DNA of 64,000 bases from Lycium barbarum. Its lineage: Eukaryota; Streptophyta; Magnoliopsida; Solanales; Solanaceae. The DNA lies in contig NC_083340.1 of the NCBI RefSeq assembly GCF_019175385.1, positions 13,900,336-13,964,335 on the forward strand, read 5' to 3'. This document shows, piece after piece, positions 33,691-46,017 of this stretch; position 1 is the first letter of the stretch, and every line of letters starts with the position of its first letter. Position numbers and translations under genes: made by a program. Below the pieces are notes generated by a model. The model made no database searches, was not told the DNA's origin, and saw nothing but the letters and a program-made list of their open reading frames with translations.

Positions 33691-34765
33691 TATGCGCCCT
33701 ATGGGGCTAGGTTCACATGCGCCAGTTGGCCATGGTAGAGGCAGAGGGAGAGCTCCCACTTCTAGCGGTCCTCAGCACCGTATTTATGCTTTGGCTGGAC
33801 GCCAAGATCTTGAGTCTTCTCCTGACGTGGTCACAGGTATATTATCGGTATTCTCTCATGATGTATACGCTTTGATTGATCCGGGCTCCACATTGTCCTA
33901 TGTTAATCCATATTTTGCAGGTCGATTTAATGTCGAGCCGGAGTCGATCAAACCTTTTGAGGTGTCTACACCCGTGGGTGAATCGGTAATAACTAGCCGA
34001 GTATATAGAGATTGTGTAGTTGTGATATGTGACCGCCGTACTATAGTTGACTTGCATGAACTAAATATGGTAGATTTTGATGTCATTATGGGCATGGATT
34101 GGTTGACTTCTTGTTATTCCAATGTTGATTATAGAATGAAGATGGTTCGTTTCCAGTTTCCGGGAGAACCAGTTTTAGAATGGAAAGGGAATACGGCTTC
34201 ACCAAAAGGTTGGTTTATTTCCTATCTAAAGGCAAGGAAGATGGTCACAAAGGGATATATTTATCACCTAGTGCGAGTTCAAGATATGGAAGCTGAATCG
34301 CCAACCCTTCAGTCAGTTCCCGTAGTAAATGAATTTCCGGATGTGTTCCCGGAAGAGCTTCCAGGCCTTCCTCCCGAGCGGGAGATTGACTTTGCTATTG
34401 ATGTGTTGCCAAACACTAAGCATATATCTATTCCTCCTTATAGAATGGCACCTGCAGAATTGAAGGAGTTGAAGGAGCAATTGAAAGATTTGCTTGATAA
34501 AGGCTTTATTAGGCCTAGTTCATCCCCGTGGGGAGCGCCCGTATTGTTCGTTCGAAAGAAAGACGGCTCCTTGAGAATGTGCATTGATTATCGACAATTG
34601 AATAAGGTGACGATTAAGAATAAATATCCTCTTCCGAGGATTGATGATTTATTTGATCAATTGCAAGGCGCCAAATGGTTTTTAAAGATTGATTTGAGGT
34701 CCGGGTATTATCAAGTGAGAGTTAGGGATAAAGATATCCCTAAGAAAACCTTCAGAACAAGATAA
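33617..34765 (+). pseudogene. Tekay protease and start of reverse transcriptase
   Basis: One open stretch of 382 codons. It covers the end of gag, then the aspartic protease ([20 protein letters not shown] and VIMGMDWL). The RT N-terminus follows ([59 protein letters not shown] motifs, [16 protein letters not shown]). It ends at a TAA at 34763-34765, right before the GHFEF motif of RT. The following 34784-36322 frame is in the same register, so this is a single nonsense change. Confidence 0.9.
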
Positions 34766-34783
34766 GGTCATTTCGAGTTCCGG

Positions 34784-36322
34784 GTGATGTCATTTGGGCT
34801 AACTAATACACCGGCAGTATTTATGGATTTGATGAACAATGTGTTTAGGCCCTTCCTGGATTTATTTTTGATCGTATTTATTGATGATATCTTGGTGTAT
34901 TCTAGATTCGAGGAAGAACATGCAGATCATTTGCGCACTGTCCTTGGAGTTCTTCGGACTCGAGAGTTGTTTACAAAGTTTTCCAAATGCGAGTTTTGGT
35001 TGAACTCAGTTGCATTTCTGGGGCATATTGTTGCAGCTGATGGTATTCGAGTGGATAGTCAAAAGATTGTGGCCGTGAAGAGTTGGCCAAGGCCCACAAC
35101 TCCTACGGAGATTCGTAGCTTTCTGGGCTTAGCAGGTTATTACAGGAGGTTTGTTGAAGGCTTTTCTTCTATTTCTGCACCGCTCACAAAGTTGACCCAG
35201 AAATCAGCTAAGTTTCAATGGTCAGATGCTTGCGAACGTGGTTTCCAAGAGTTGAAGGATAGATTGACTTCTGCCCCATTCTTGACACTCCCAGAGGGAT
35301 TCGAAGGATATGTTATTTATTGTGATACTTCAGGTGTTGGGCTAGGCTGTGTATTGATGCAACATGGTAAAGTGGTTGCGTATGCTTCAAGGCAATTGCG
35401 GAAACATGAGAAGAGTTATCCGACCCATGATCTAGAATTGGCCGCAGTGGTTCATGCGTTAAAGATATGGAGACATTATTTATATGGTGTCCATGTGGAT
35501 ATCTACATAGATTATAAAAGTCTGCAATACATCTTCAAGCAGAAAGAGTTGAATTTGCGGCAAACACGATGGTTGGAACTGCTAAAGGATTATGATGTCG
35601 ATATTTTGTATCACCCTGGAAAGGCAAATGTTGTAGCTGATGCTCTTAGCCGCAGATCGATGGGAAGTTTATGTGATGTACGACCAGAGAAAAGGGGAAT
35701 GGCTCGTGAGCTCCAGCAGTTAGCTAGCCTAGGAGCTCGAGTGGTGGACTCAGGTAGCAGGGGAGCTACTATTCGGAATTCAGCGGTCTCGTCGTTAGTA
35801 GCAGAAGTGAAAGAGCGACAATACGAAGATTCCATGCTAATGCAGTACAGAGATACACTCCCCCAGAAAGAGGAGTCATCATTTGATATTTCAGGAGACG
35901 GAGTTCTCCGCTGTCGAGGCAGGTTATGTGTTCCCGATGTGGCATACTTACGCCACCAAATAATGAGGGAAGCCCATTATTGCCGCTACTCTGTCCACCC
36001 CGGAGCGACGAAAATGTATCATGACCTTAAGTCTATATATTGGTGGAATGGAATGAAGAAAGATATAGCGGAATTCGTAGCTCAATGTCCAAATTGCCAG
36101 CAAGTGAAAATCGAGCACCAAAAGCTGGGTGGATTGTTGCAAGCTATAGAAATCCCAACTTGGAAATGGGAAGTGATTAACATGGACTTCATTTCAGGCT
36201 TACCCCATTCTCGACGTAAGTATGATTCCATATGGGTGATTGTGGATAGACTCACAAAGAGCTCATTTCTTACCCGTCAGAACGACGTATGTGGCAGAAG
36301 ATTATGCAAAGCTATATGTTAA
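34784..36322 (+). pseudogene. Tekay RT catalytic part, RNase H and integrase start
   Basis: RT catalysis: [19 protein letters not shown] and [11 protein letters not shown] (both Asp present). Connection: [18 protein letters not shown]. RNase [16 protein letters not shown], then [18 protein letters not shown] and [11 protein letters not shown], where the usual His after the catalytic Asp is Tyr. Integrase zinc finger: [17 protein letters not shown] and CPNCQQVK. The first integrase Asp is in [13 protein letters not shown]. The frame breaks near 36262, and the next frame (36240-37217) continues the integrase; two bases appear to be missing. Confidence 0.9.
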
Positions 36323-37217
36323 GGAGATAGTGAGACTCCATGGTGTTCCAATATCTATTATCTCCGATAGAGGGACTCAGTTTATAGCTAATTTCTGGAC
36401 GTCGTTCCAAGAGGGTTTAGGGACCCAAGTGAGCCTTAGCACGGCATTTCATCCACAGACCGATAGACAAGCTGAACGTACTATTCAGACTCTTAAAGAT
36501 ATGTTACGAGCATGTATGATAGATTTTGGAGGAAATTGGGATGATCATTTGCCACTCATTGAATTTTCTTACAATAACAGTTACCATTGTAGCATTCAAA
36601 TGGCACCGTATAAAGCTTTATATGGGCGAAAGTGTAGATCCCCAATCGGGTGGTTTGAAACAGGAGAGGCTAAATTGATAGGGCCAGATTTGGTCCTGCA
36701 AGATGTAAGGAAAGTTAAGCTCATACAAGATCGGTTGTTAGCAGCCCAAAGTCGCCAAAAGTCCTATGCGGATAATCGTCTAAGAGACTTGGAGTTCAAA
36801 CTGAAAGACTGGGTAATCTTGAAAGTGTCGCCTATGAAGGGTGTAATGAGGTTTGGGAAAAAGGGGAAGCTTAGTCCCCGGTACATTGGGCCTTATGAGA
36901 TTGTACGAAAAGTGGGCAAGGTAGCCTATGAATTAGATCTACCTCCGGATTTGGAGTCAGTCCATCCGGTTTTCCATGTCTCGATGCTTCGGAAGTGTGT
37001 AGGAGATCCTACTAAGATAGCGCCAATAAGTGAGGTACATGTGACAGAAAAGTTATCTTATGAAGAGATACCCATTGCAATAATAGATAGGCAAGTACGG
37101 AGGCTTAGAAACAAAGAAGTGGCCTCAGTTAAGGTTTTATGGAGAAGCAGTAAACTAGAAGAAATGACATGGGAAGCGGAAGAAAGTATGCGATATAAAT
37201 ACCTTCATTTATTTTAG
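36240..37217 (+). pseudogene. Tekay integrase core and chromodomain
   Basis: It continues the integrase with [19 protein letters not shown], the second catalytic Asp in SIISDRGTQFIANFW and the Glu in QAERTIQTLKDML. The GPYEIVRKVGKVAYEL and HPVFHVSMLRKCVGD motifs follow. A C-terminal chromodomain (VKVLWRSSKLEEMTWEAEE) ends the protein with a TAG. A short non-coding gap and then the polypurine tract (TTAAGGGGGGAAGA, 37447-37460) lead to LTR 2. Confidence 0.9.
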
Positions 37218-37461
37218 CCCTTGGAAGAAGTCCAAGATGAGATGTCAAGATTTTAAGGTATGTATGTTTTCCTTTTATGCTTTTTGGGTCGTGCGTGGCC
37301 AAATTTGTATGCTATTGTGTTGTGGACCTGTGAGGCATCGATATTATGGGTTGTTGTGACAAGATGGTAGTACCATATTATAGGGAAAACTCTGGCGAAA
37401 TTTTTATAGAATCCCCGAAGACTTTAACATTCGAGGACGAATGTTCTTAAGGGGGGAAGAA

Positions 37462-40059
37462 TGTTACACCTCGAAAAAAAAATCATCCGTTGGTACGTAA
37501 GTGAATGAACTAGAGATGAGTACGAGCGTACGATGTTTCCGCGAGTAAGAAATAACATTTGATGACCCTAAGTGAGATTCCGAAGGCAATCGCAATAAGA
37601 GAGAGGTTATGCTCCATAATGAATAATTATAGGTTTTGGAAATGTGAAAAGTTGCAAGTTTGCATTTTGGCCAGTTGGTCGTAAAATGAAATACGGACCG
37701 TAAAGTGGTATACGGTCCGTAAACTGCCATGTCGTATTTTGGCTTCCAAAACTTCAACTTTCTGCCAAATGAGCAAATGGTTAAAAACGACCCAAAATAC
37801 GGACCGTAAAGTGGTTTACGGCCTGTAAACTGCGTCCGTAAATCACCACATCTCAGTTTGAGTTTCTGGTTCTGATATGATTAAATACGACCACAAAGGA
37901 CGGTCCGTAAACTGGAATACGGACCGTAAACCAAGTTTACGACCACTGTGCACTTCAAATCAAATTTTTAAGTCATTAAATAAGGGGACAAGGATTATTT
38001 CATTTCACTTCTACATCACACCCCTTCTCTCTAGAACATCTCTCTACATATATTCCACAAGAATTCAAGGATATTTGGTGATCAACAGCATAAATCAAGG
38101 GAATCAAGTGTAAGAAAACCATCAAGATCATCCAAGGTCAAGAAATCCAAATGGAGATAAATTAGGGTTTTGCTCAAAGTGGAGTATTATCAACTAAAAC
38201 TTGTTCCTACAACATTTAAGGTAAGATTCATGATATTTCTATGTTGTTTAAGGTAGTTAAGAGTTGAAATACTTGGATTATAGAAGAGTATAGAAAAATG
38301 AGTCATGAATATGGAATAGTGTCATTTTGAGAAATAGTATGAATTGAGCTATGGGTCTTGATGTATTGTGATGTAAATACGATATAAATGATGTTGAGAA
38401 CATGAGATGAACAATGTATGTAAATGGACGTCGTGTGTGTTATGGCCATGGTTATGGATGAATTGAATGTAAGTCTAGAAATATGGACAATGTGAATGAG
38501 TAATGGCTATTGTTATGGCATCGTGAATTTATTATTGACGTTTGGGAGTTGAGATACGTTATGGAGGAGATACTGTCCGATTTTCTCTAGTTTTAGTCAT
38601 AGATGCTAGCTATCGATTCTAATGATAGTATGACTTTAATGAAGGTAGAAACGTGATCGTTGAAGGGGAACGTACAAGCGATAAATAGTCGAACGGAAAG
38701 GTATGTAAGGCTAACCCTTCTTTCATAAGGCATGGTTCTTTGGCCAAACATCTAAATCCTCTATACGAGTATGTTGTCTTTCAAATGATTTGATCTTCCG
38801 AGCTTGTAAGCTCATGATTCTTGATACGCTACGATTGTACTAAGTTCCTCGCATGACGAGTAGGCCTATTAAGGTAGATGAAATGAATGATGATGATAGT
38901 GATAATGGTATTGAGGATGGCTATAATGATAATAACGATGGCGATTATGATAATGGGGTTAAAAGTAAAGATGCTTATGAGCTATTGTGTATATGTATGA
39001 CTATTATGGAACACCGAGCTTATATGGCCGGGTAGTATATGTATGTATATTTACGTAACGCGCGCACACCACTGCAATTGGGTATGGACAACACTGAGCC
39101 TTGGTAGGGGCAGGTACGTGTAACACTGAGCCTTGGTTGGCCAGGTATGTATGATCACCGAGCCTATATATGATCGGGTACGTGAAACACCGATCCTACG
39201 TGGTCGGGTATGTTATATAAGGATATGTATGAAACACCGATCCTACGTGGTCGGGTATGCTATGTAAATGCTATGTGTATTACATGATTATGTATATGAT
39301 ATGATTACGAATATGGTATGACTATGTATATGAATGTGAATAAGGGCATGTATACAAATACGAGCACAAATATGGTACGGGTATTATGGTGGAGTACGGA
39401 TAGTGATGTATGTACACAAATACGTATTGGCAAGGGAAAGTTCCTATGAAAGGCAAGTAAGTGCATATGACGATGATATTGCCATTTCCCATCCTATGCT
39501 ATTTCTTATGTTGCTATCTATGCTTCTATATTGATATTGACTATGCTTTACATACTCAGTATATTCTTCGTACTGACGTCCTTTTGTTTGTGGACGCTGC
39601 GTCATGCCCGTTGGTGCACAGGGAGACAGGCTTAATCCATAGCGGTATTCTCAGAGACCACCTAGCAGAGCTCTATTTCATTCGGAGCCATAGCTTTTGG
39701 GTACTCATTCTTTTGTGTGCATAATTATGGGCACATCGGGGTCCTGTCCCGCTCATGTGATATGTTATACTCTTCTTAGCGGCTCGTAGTCACTTGTATA
39801 TGGTTAGATATGTCTGGCCTTGTCGGCCCATATTTTGTATATCATTTTGATAGCCTTGTCGGCTCATGTACGTTGATGTGACATAGATGCCAATCATTAT
39901 ATAAAGGCATTGTCGTCCAATAGGACTGGTATGATGAACAAATAGATTTATATGTTTAATTGTATGGCTCACCTAGATGTAAGCATAAAAGTGAGTTAAG
40001 GGGTGCCCGGGTGGGCTAGCACCGGGTGCTCGTCGCGGCCCTCTAGACGGGTCGTGACA
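37462..40059 (+). repeat. Tekay LTR 2
   Basis: 2598 bp from TGTTACACCTCG to GGGTCGTGACA. It has the same inner landmarks as LTR 1: palindromes at 37688-37945, TATA-like box near 37976, donor-like AAGGTAAGATT at 38218-38228, hairpin repeats at 39009-39261. Over most of its length it differs from LTR 1 by scattered single bases only, so the copies are young compared with the Reina LTRs. Confidence 0.9.
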
Positions 40060-40065
40060 CTATAT

Positions 40066-40078
40066 TGGTATCAGAGCA
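40066..40078 (+). other. Tekay primer-binding site (second copy only)
   Basis: TGGTATCAGAGCA, complementary to initiator tRNA-Met, six bases after the CA end of LTR 2. The corresponding site behind LTR 1 has been deleted. Confidence 0.9.
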
Positions 40079-40272
40079 GTTCAGTCCTAGGGTGTGTCTA
40101 CGAGCCATGTCTAGTAGAGTCTTGGTTATGGGTGTGTTGCGCGCCACACTTATACACAAGAAGCTGCGGACATTTTAGGAATGAATGACCTTCTTTCTTC
40201 ATAAGAAATCGTGCGGTAGAGCTATGATATAAGAAATTCTTGTTCCCTAATCGTGTGTTGTGTATTTCAGAG

Positions 40273-40896
40273 ATGCCTAGAAAGAGAAAAGCTACAGCAG
40301 CCCAAAAGGGCAAGACGGTGGCAGAAAAGCGGGCGGAAAAAGCACCGCCACCGGTAGTAGAGGAAAATAAGTCCCATAGTGCGGCTCAATCTCAGTCCTC
40401 CCAGACATTGCCTATTACTGAGGAGCGTGAGGGAGCCTCCGCCCCAGCTCTAGCACCTCCAGCTCCTCCACTGGATGCCTCAGGCCAAGATGTAAAAGAG
40501 GTCATACATTTGCTTACTCAGTTAGTTGCTGCTCAGACTCAGCGGCAAAGTACAGGGCAGGGTGACAGGGCTGTAAGTGCAAGGGCCCGTGACTTCATTA
40601 CTTTGAACCCTCCAGAATTCTTTGGATCAAAGCCGGAGGAGGACCCTCAGGACTTCATTGATGGTTTGTTAAGGACGCTTCGGTTGATACATGCTTCAGA
40701 CACCGAGTCAGTGGAGTTAGCGTCGTATAGATTGAGAGATGTCTCGATCCAGTGGTATACGGTTTGGATGGCTTCACGGGGAGCCAATGCACCTCCCCCG
40801 GTATGGCAAGAGTTCGTTGATGCTTTTCTCCGACACTATATGCCTCCGAAAGTTCGGCGAGCTAGAGCCGATAAGTTCTTAAATTTGATACAATGA
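40273..40896 (+). pseudogene. Tekay gag, second copy, truncated at the Athila junction
   Basis: ATG at 40273 after the same acceptor-like TTGTGTATTTCAG. It encodes the same N-terminal head and capsid-type gag domain as 31064 onward, without the internal TGA (CGA at 40858-40860). Homology to the first copy ends at 'aaatttga' (about 40888). Two more codons follow and a TGA stops the frame at 40894-40896. The A of the next ATG (40893) overlaps that stop as ATGA. The remainder of gag and all of pol are missing. Confidence 0.9.
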
Positions 40897-42302
40897 ATCA
40901 GATTGCTGTCAATACTGCCGCGGGAGGATGCTTCATGGACAAGTCATTTATCGTCATCACCCGTTTGCTTGATAAACTCACCACCCACAATCAAACTAGG
41001 CATTCAACTGATAGTGAGAGTCTCTCTTATGGTAGTCCATCACTAGCTGCTGTTGCAAAAGAAAACCATGAGAGAGATCATGCCTTTTCTCAATTGCAAA
41101 CCACGGTGGATCTATTATCGAAGAAATTGGCAGCAAAGGATGCACAGGGGGTAAATGTTGTTGAGGAGTTTGCACCTCATCCCCAGGGCATGTATCAAGT
41201 CCCTGAGGGGATGTACCAAGATGGGCAACGACAGTATGAAGATGCTAATTATGTCAACAACTCGCAAGGGGGCTATCAAAGGCAAAATTATGAAGGTCCG
41301 GGTCATCACCCATGGCAAAAGCTTCAACACGAATTTCAAGGTAACAATTATAGCCGAAATGATCAGGGAAATCCAAATCAAGGGAATTACAATAACAATA
41401 ATTATGGCAACAAGAGCTCGAACCCCTACATTCCACCACGGGGGCAAGCATCAAATTCCCAACAACGGAGAGACAATTCAGCTAGCAACTCTGCTAGTAA
41501 TGCACCTAATGATTCTGCGGAGCTGAAAAGTATGATGCAGAAAATGCTAATGAATCATGACAAAATTGAGAGCACAATAAAGGGAATGTCTCAGGTTCAA
41601 CTATTTCATTCAGCTTCCATTCAGAAGCTTGAATCGCAATTCAGAGATCTTTCTAGAGAAGTGCATACTCCTCAACGTGGACAACTACCAAGTGATACAG
41701 GTCCAAATCCAAAAGGTAGTGGGGTAAGCTCTGTGGAGCATGTAGCTGCTATTAGCACCAGAAGTGGAAAAATACTTCAAGGTGCTGATAAAAAGGTGGT
41801 TGACCTCGAGCCAATTGTTGAAGAAGAGGCACAACCTGATGTATCTAATGATATTGTGGAGGAAGAAACTGAGGAGGAAGTCCCTATTATAGCTGAAGAT
41901 GAGCAGAATCTTGATAATCTCAAGGCACACGGAGAAAAACAGGAAAAGAGGAAGGCAAAACTTTCTAGAGCTCTATGCCCTTTGAGCCAATTGTTCAAAT
42001 CTTTACCGCCTTTCCCTCAAAGGCTAGTGAGGAAAACAGAAGATGACAAGTGGTTGCGATTTTATGATCAACTCAAGCAGTTGACGATGAACATTCCTTT
42101 CATGGACGCTGTCCAAGAAATGCCTGGGTTTGCTAAGTATTTGAAGGATCTCTTAACAAAGAAGAAGAAGCCATTGAAACACGACACTGTGGGTATCACT
42201 CACCGCGTTAGTGCTATTATTTCCAAGACCACAGTGCAAAAAAAGAAAGTTCCTGGAGCATTCACCATTCCATGCACCATAGGGCAGCAGGATTTTTGCT
42301 AA
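40889..42302 (+). pseudogene. Athila gag, C-terminal two thirds
   Basis: The open frame starts at ATG 40893. The first recognisable gag motif is NTAAGGCFMDKSF, which in related elements lies well inside gag, so the N-terminal capsid part has been lost. A long Asn/Gln/Gly/Tyr-rich stretch follows (residues about 110-220). Then comes an acidic region and the conserved linker before protease (KWLRFYDQLKQLTMNIPFMD and VPGAFTIPCTIG). Register changes near 42300, where protease continues in another frame. No zinc knuckle is visible, which is usual for Athila gag. Confidence 0.8.
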
Positions 42303-43083
42303 GGCTTTGTGTGATAACGGGGCTAGCATAAATCTTATGCCCCTTGAGATTTTCAAGTGGTCAGGGTTAGGGATGTCAAGGCCAACTACCATGAGGTTGC
42401 AGATGGCTGACAGATCGATAAAAAGGCCAGTTGGGGTAGTTGATGATGTGCTTGTTCAAATCGGAGAATTCCTACTACTGGCAGATTTCGTGATTCTTGA
42501 CTGTGCTATTGATCAAGAAATTCTCATTATTCTGGGGAGACCTTTCCTTGCGACAGGGAGGGCTCTTATGGATTCCGAGAAGAATGAGATGAAGTTCCGG
42601 GTGAACGATGAGGAGGTGACTTTTCACGCCAGCAAAGGCATGAAATTACCTAGTCTTTATCAAAGTATTTCAGTCATTAATTCTTTTGATGTGGTGGATG
42701 AAGCGGTAGAATTCAAAATGGAGGAAGAATTCTTGGGTGAAGCATTGTCGGCCATCTTGGTGAATTTTGATGCAGAAGAAATGGAGAGATATATTGAGAC
42801 AGTGAATTCACTCACCGGTCTGGGATCTTACTCTTATGAGCCCAAGAAATTGTCTCTTGATCTAGAGAAACGAACAACTCGTCCAGCAAAACCATCAATT
42901 ATTGAGCCACCGAAGTTGGAACTCAAGCAACTTCCATCCCATCTTAAATATGAGTTTCTTGGAGCAAATGCCACACTCCCAGTTATTGTGTCATCACTTC
43001 TGAATGAGGACCAAACTCAAAGACTCATCGCAGTTTTGAGGAAGCATTTAAGAGCTTTGGGTTGGACTATTGCAGACATCTAG
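42300..43083 (+). pseudogene. Athila protease and linker
   Basis: The retroviral-type aspartic protease region begins KALCDNGASINLMPLEIFK (catalytic triad D-N-G in place of the usual D-[LST]-G). ADRSIKRPVGVVDDVLVQIG and ILGRPFLATGRALMD follow. The linker to RT contains SLLNEDQTQRLIAVLRKH and LGWTIADI, and a TAG ends the frame at 43081-43083. The protease motif is complete except for the Asn in the triad. Confidence 0.85.
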
Positions 43084-43755
43084 GGGATTCCCTCCGGAAT
43101 TTGTGAGTGTCGAATTTAGTTGGAGGTGGAAAGTTCACCAAGTGTTGAGCATCAGAGAAGATTAAATCCACCGATGCAAGAAGTGGTAAAGAAAGAGATT
43201 ATTAAGTGGCTAGATGCTGGGGTGGTTTACTCGATTGCCAACAGTCCATGGGTAAGCCCAGTTCAGTGTGTGCCAAAGAAAGGAGGCATCACCGTTGTCC
43301 TTAACTCTAAAAATGAGTTGATTCCGACAAGAACTGTCACCGGTTGGAGAGTGTGTATGGACTACCAGAAGCTGAACACTACATCTTGCAAAGATCATTT
43401 CCCTATGCCTTTTATTGATCAAATGCTTGATCGGCTAGCTGGAAGGTCTTATTGTTGTTTCTTGGATGGGTAATCAGGGTACAAGCAAATCAACATTGCA
43501 TTGGAAGACCAAGAAAAGACTACTTTCACTTGTCCCTATGGGACATTCGCTTTCAGCCGGATGCCATTTGGTCTTTGCAATGCCCCAGCTACTTTCCAAC
43601 GATGCATGATGTCGATATTCTCTGACATGGTTGAAAACTTTCTTGAAGTCTTCATGGATGACTTCTTTGTGGTGGGAGATTCATTCGATGAATGTTTAGA
43701 CCATCTTGATCGAGTGCTGCAAAGGTGTGAGGAGACAAACCTCGTTCTCAACTAG
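43084..43755 (+). pseudogene. Athila reverse transcriptase
   Basis: Two in-register frames (43120-43473 and 43501-43755) are separated by a TAA after CCFLDG. Motifs are VVKKEIIKWLDAGVVYSIAN, WRVCMDYQKLN, FPMPFIDQMLDRLAG, then SRMPFGLCNAPATFQRCM and LEVFMDDFFVVG (both catalytic Asp present). A TAG after LVLN ends it at 43753-43755. The Athila hallmark MMSIFSDMVE is present. Confidence 0.9.
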
Positions 43756-44957
43756 GAAAAGTGTCATTTTATGGTAAAGGAGGGAATTGTCGTTGGCCAT
43801 AAGATTTCTGAAAGAGGGATTGAGGTTGACCAAGCCAAAATCGATGTGATTTCAAACTCCCTCCACGCATCTCAGTAAAAGGGGTTCGGAGTTTCCTGGG
43901 GCACGTCGGATTCTATAGAAGATTTATCAAAGTCTTCTCCAAAATTTAAAATCCAATGTGCAAACTCTTGGAAAAGGAGTCCAAATTCAATTTTGATGAG
44001 AAGTGCATAAAGGCTTTCGACGAGTTGAAGTTAAAATTAACCTCAGCCCCTATTGTTGTGTCCCCGGATTGGTCGTTGCCCTTTGAATTACTGTGTGATG
44101 TCAGTGGTCTTGCAATTGGCGCTATACTGGGTCAGCGGCTCAACAAAATATTGCACCTAATTTATTATGCCAGCAAAACGCTAAATGGAGCTGAACTGAA
44201 CTATACCGTAACTGAGCAGGAACTACTTGCTATTGTTTATGCCTTTGAAAAGTTCTGGGCTTATTTATTGGGTGCCAAGGTAGTGGTTCACACTGACCAT
44301 GCTGCCCTGAGGTACTTAATGGCTAAAAAGGATGCTAAGTCTCGGTTGATAAGATCGGTGTTGTTGCTACAAGAATTTGACTTTGAAGTCAAAGACCGAA
44401 AAGGGTCAAAAATTCAAGTATCTGACCATCTCTCCAGACTTGAAGCACCAGGGAGACCGAATGATGTGTTGGATATTGATGACACTTTCCCGGATGAAAG
44501 AGTCTTGACAATCTCCAATGATGTGGCACCATGGTATGCCGATATTGCCAGTTATTTGGTAACTGGCATTTTTCCTGAAGATTTGAAGGCATATCAAAAG
44601 AAGAAATTCTTGAGAGATTGCCGACAGTATTATTGGGATGAGCCTTACTTATTCAGGACTTGTGCAGACAAAATGATTAGAAGATGTGTGGCTGAATCTG
44701 GGGTGATGGATATTTTGAAAGTTTGTCATGATTCTCCGGTTGGTGGGCATCACAGTGGAAATAGAACTGCAGCCAAGGTGCTAGAGTGTGGCTACTATTG
44801 GCCAGCCATGTATCGTGATGCGAATATGTTTGCACGTTCTTGTGATAAGTGCCAACGCCAGGGCATAATAGGTCGGAAGCATGAAACACCGATGAATTTT
44901 GTGCTTGAGGTGGAGCTCTTTGATGTGTGGGCATTGATTTTATGGGGCCCTTTGTGA
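43756..44957 (+). pseudogene. Athila RT end, RNase H and integrase zinc finger
   Basis: The RT thumb is broken by a frame change around 43860-43940. The frame 43956-44957 then holds RNase [32 protein letters not shown] and [13 protein letters not shown] (catalytic Asp, Glu and Asp visible). Next is [10 protein letters not shown]. The integrase H2C2 finger follows ([20 protein letters not shown] and CDKCQRQG). One G is missing from a G run near 44928, which shifts the frame at the start of the integrase core. Confidence 0.85.
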
Positions 44958-45823
44958 GCTCATTTGGCCTGAAATATATTCTTGTTGCGGTGGATTATGT
45001 CTCCAAGTGGGTGGAGGCGGTGGCCTTGCCTAACAATGATGGTAGGAGAGTCAATGCCTTTCTAAAAAAGAACATCTTTACTAGATTTGGAACTCCTAGA
45101 GCTATTATTAGTGATGGTGGTTCTCATTTCTGCAACAAACCATTTGCTGACCTTCTTGAAAAATATGGCGTGCATCACAGGGTTGCCACTCCATATCATC
45201 CTTAGACGAGTGGTCAAGTTTAGGTCTCAAACAGAGAGATAAAAAGCATTTTGGTAAAGACGATCAATGTGAATCGCACTGACTGGTCCAAAAAGTTGGA
45301 TGATGCTCTATGGGCATATCGCATGGCGTTCAAAACGCCTATTGGGACTTCACCGTATAAGTTGGTATTTGGGAAGGCATGTCATTTGCCTATTGAGCTT
45401 GAGCATAAGGCCCTTTGGGCATTGAAAAAGTTGAACATGGATTGGCATGAAGCAACAAAGCTGAGGTTGTTTCAAATCAACGAGATGGATGAATTTAGGT
45501 ACAATGCCTATGAAAGTGCAACACTGTACAAGGAAAAAATGAAGTACTATCATGACTCGAAGATCCTCAAAAGGGATTTTTAGCCAAAGGACTTGGTCTT
45601 GTTGTACAATTCGCGCCTAAAGTTCTTTCCGGGCAAGCTAAAGTCTCGGTGGTCCAGTCCTTTTGAAATCGCAAATGTTTTCCCAAATGGAAGGGTCATT
45701 GAGGTGAAATCCGAGGATGGTACTCGGACTTTTAAAGTGAATGCACAAAGAGTGAAGCATTACCATTGGTGTATTGATGATGGTAAGGTCGTTGATAGGT
45801 ATCGTTTGAAATACGGTTCCTGA
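44927..45823 (+). pseudogene. Athila integrase
   Basis: Three in-register stretches interrupted by TAG codons at 45205 and 45583, plus a further TAG near 45221. The core has [20 protein letters not shown], the second Asp in [15 protein letters not shown] and [13 protein letters not shown]. The region after the stops would carry the Glu. The C-terminal part (VLLYNSRLKFFPGKLKSRW and GPFEI-like SSPFEIANVFPNG) is typical of Athila. There is no chromodomain. The stop at 45823 is followed by AAGCGCTGTGTGGGAGGCAA, a conserved word after Athila pol. Confidence 0.85.
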
Positions 45824-46017
45824 ACTCGAAATTGAGGTATCACGTCGAGCTGTGACGTTAAACCAAGCGCTGTGTGGGAGGCAACCCACATTTACCGCTT
45901 TGTAAGTAGTTTAAATTTTGTATTTCCTTTGATTCTTTTGTGTTTTTGATGTTGCAAATTTGGTAGGATTCTGAGAACTGAAGAGGCCAAAACAAGATAA
46001 CTGCTGAGTTTTCACAG

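Larger units (their letters stand above)
28323..40888 (+). mobile_element. Tekay/Del chromovirus block: LTR, internal, LTR, partial internal
   Basis: LTR 1 (28323-30890) is followed by gag-pol (31064-37217). LTR 2 (37462-40059), a second PBS and leader, and a second gag start (40273-40888) come next. The Tekay/Del clade is indicated by the 2.6-kb LTRs, the RT (FIDDILVYS), the [10 protein letters not shown] protease and the C-terminal chromodomain. The left border cuts the Athila 5' LTR exactly at the TG terminus. The right border is not an LTR end: the second gag stops inside codon context 'aaatttga' at 40888 and Athila gag begins. So a tandem (LTR-sharing) element lost its right part together with the Athila 5' region. 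A solo LTR (32033-33413) interrupts the first gag. Confidence 0.9.

Noticed and set aside
41115..41526. Overlapping frames on both strands of Athila gag
   Set aside because: Shadows of the Asn/Gly/Tyr-rich gag segment; the gag frame alone carries recognisable motifs at both ends.
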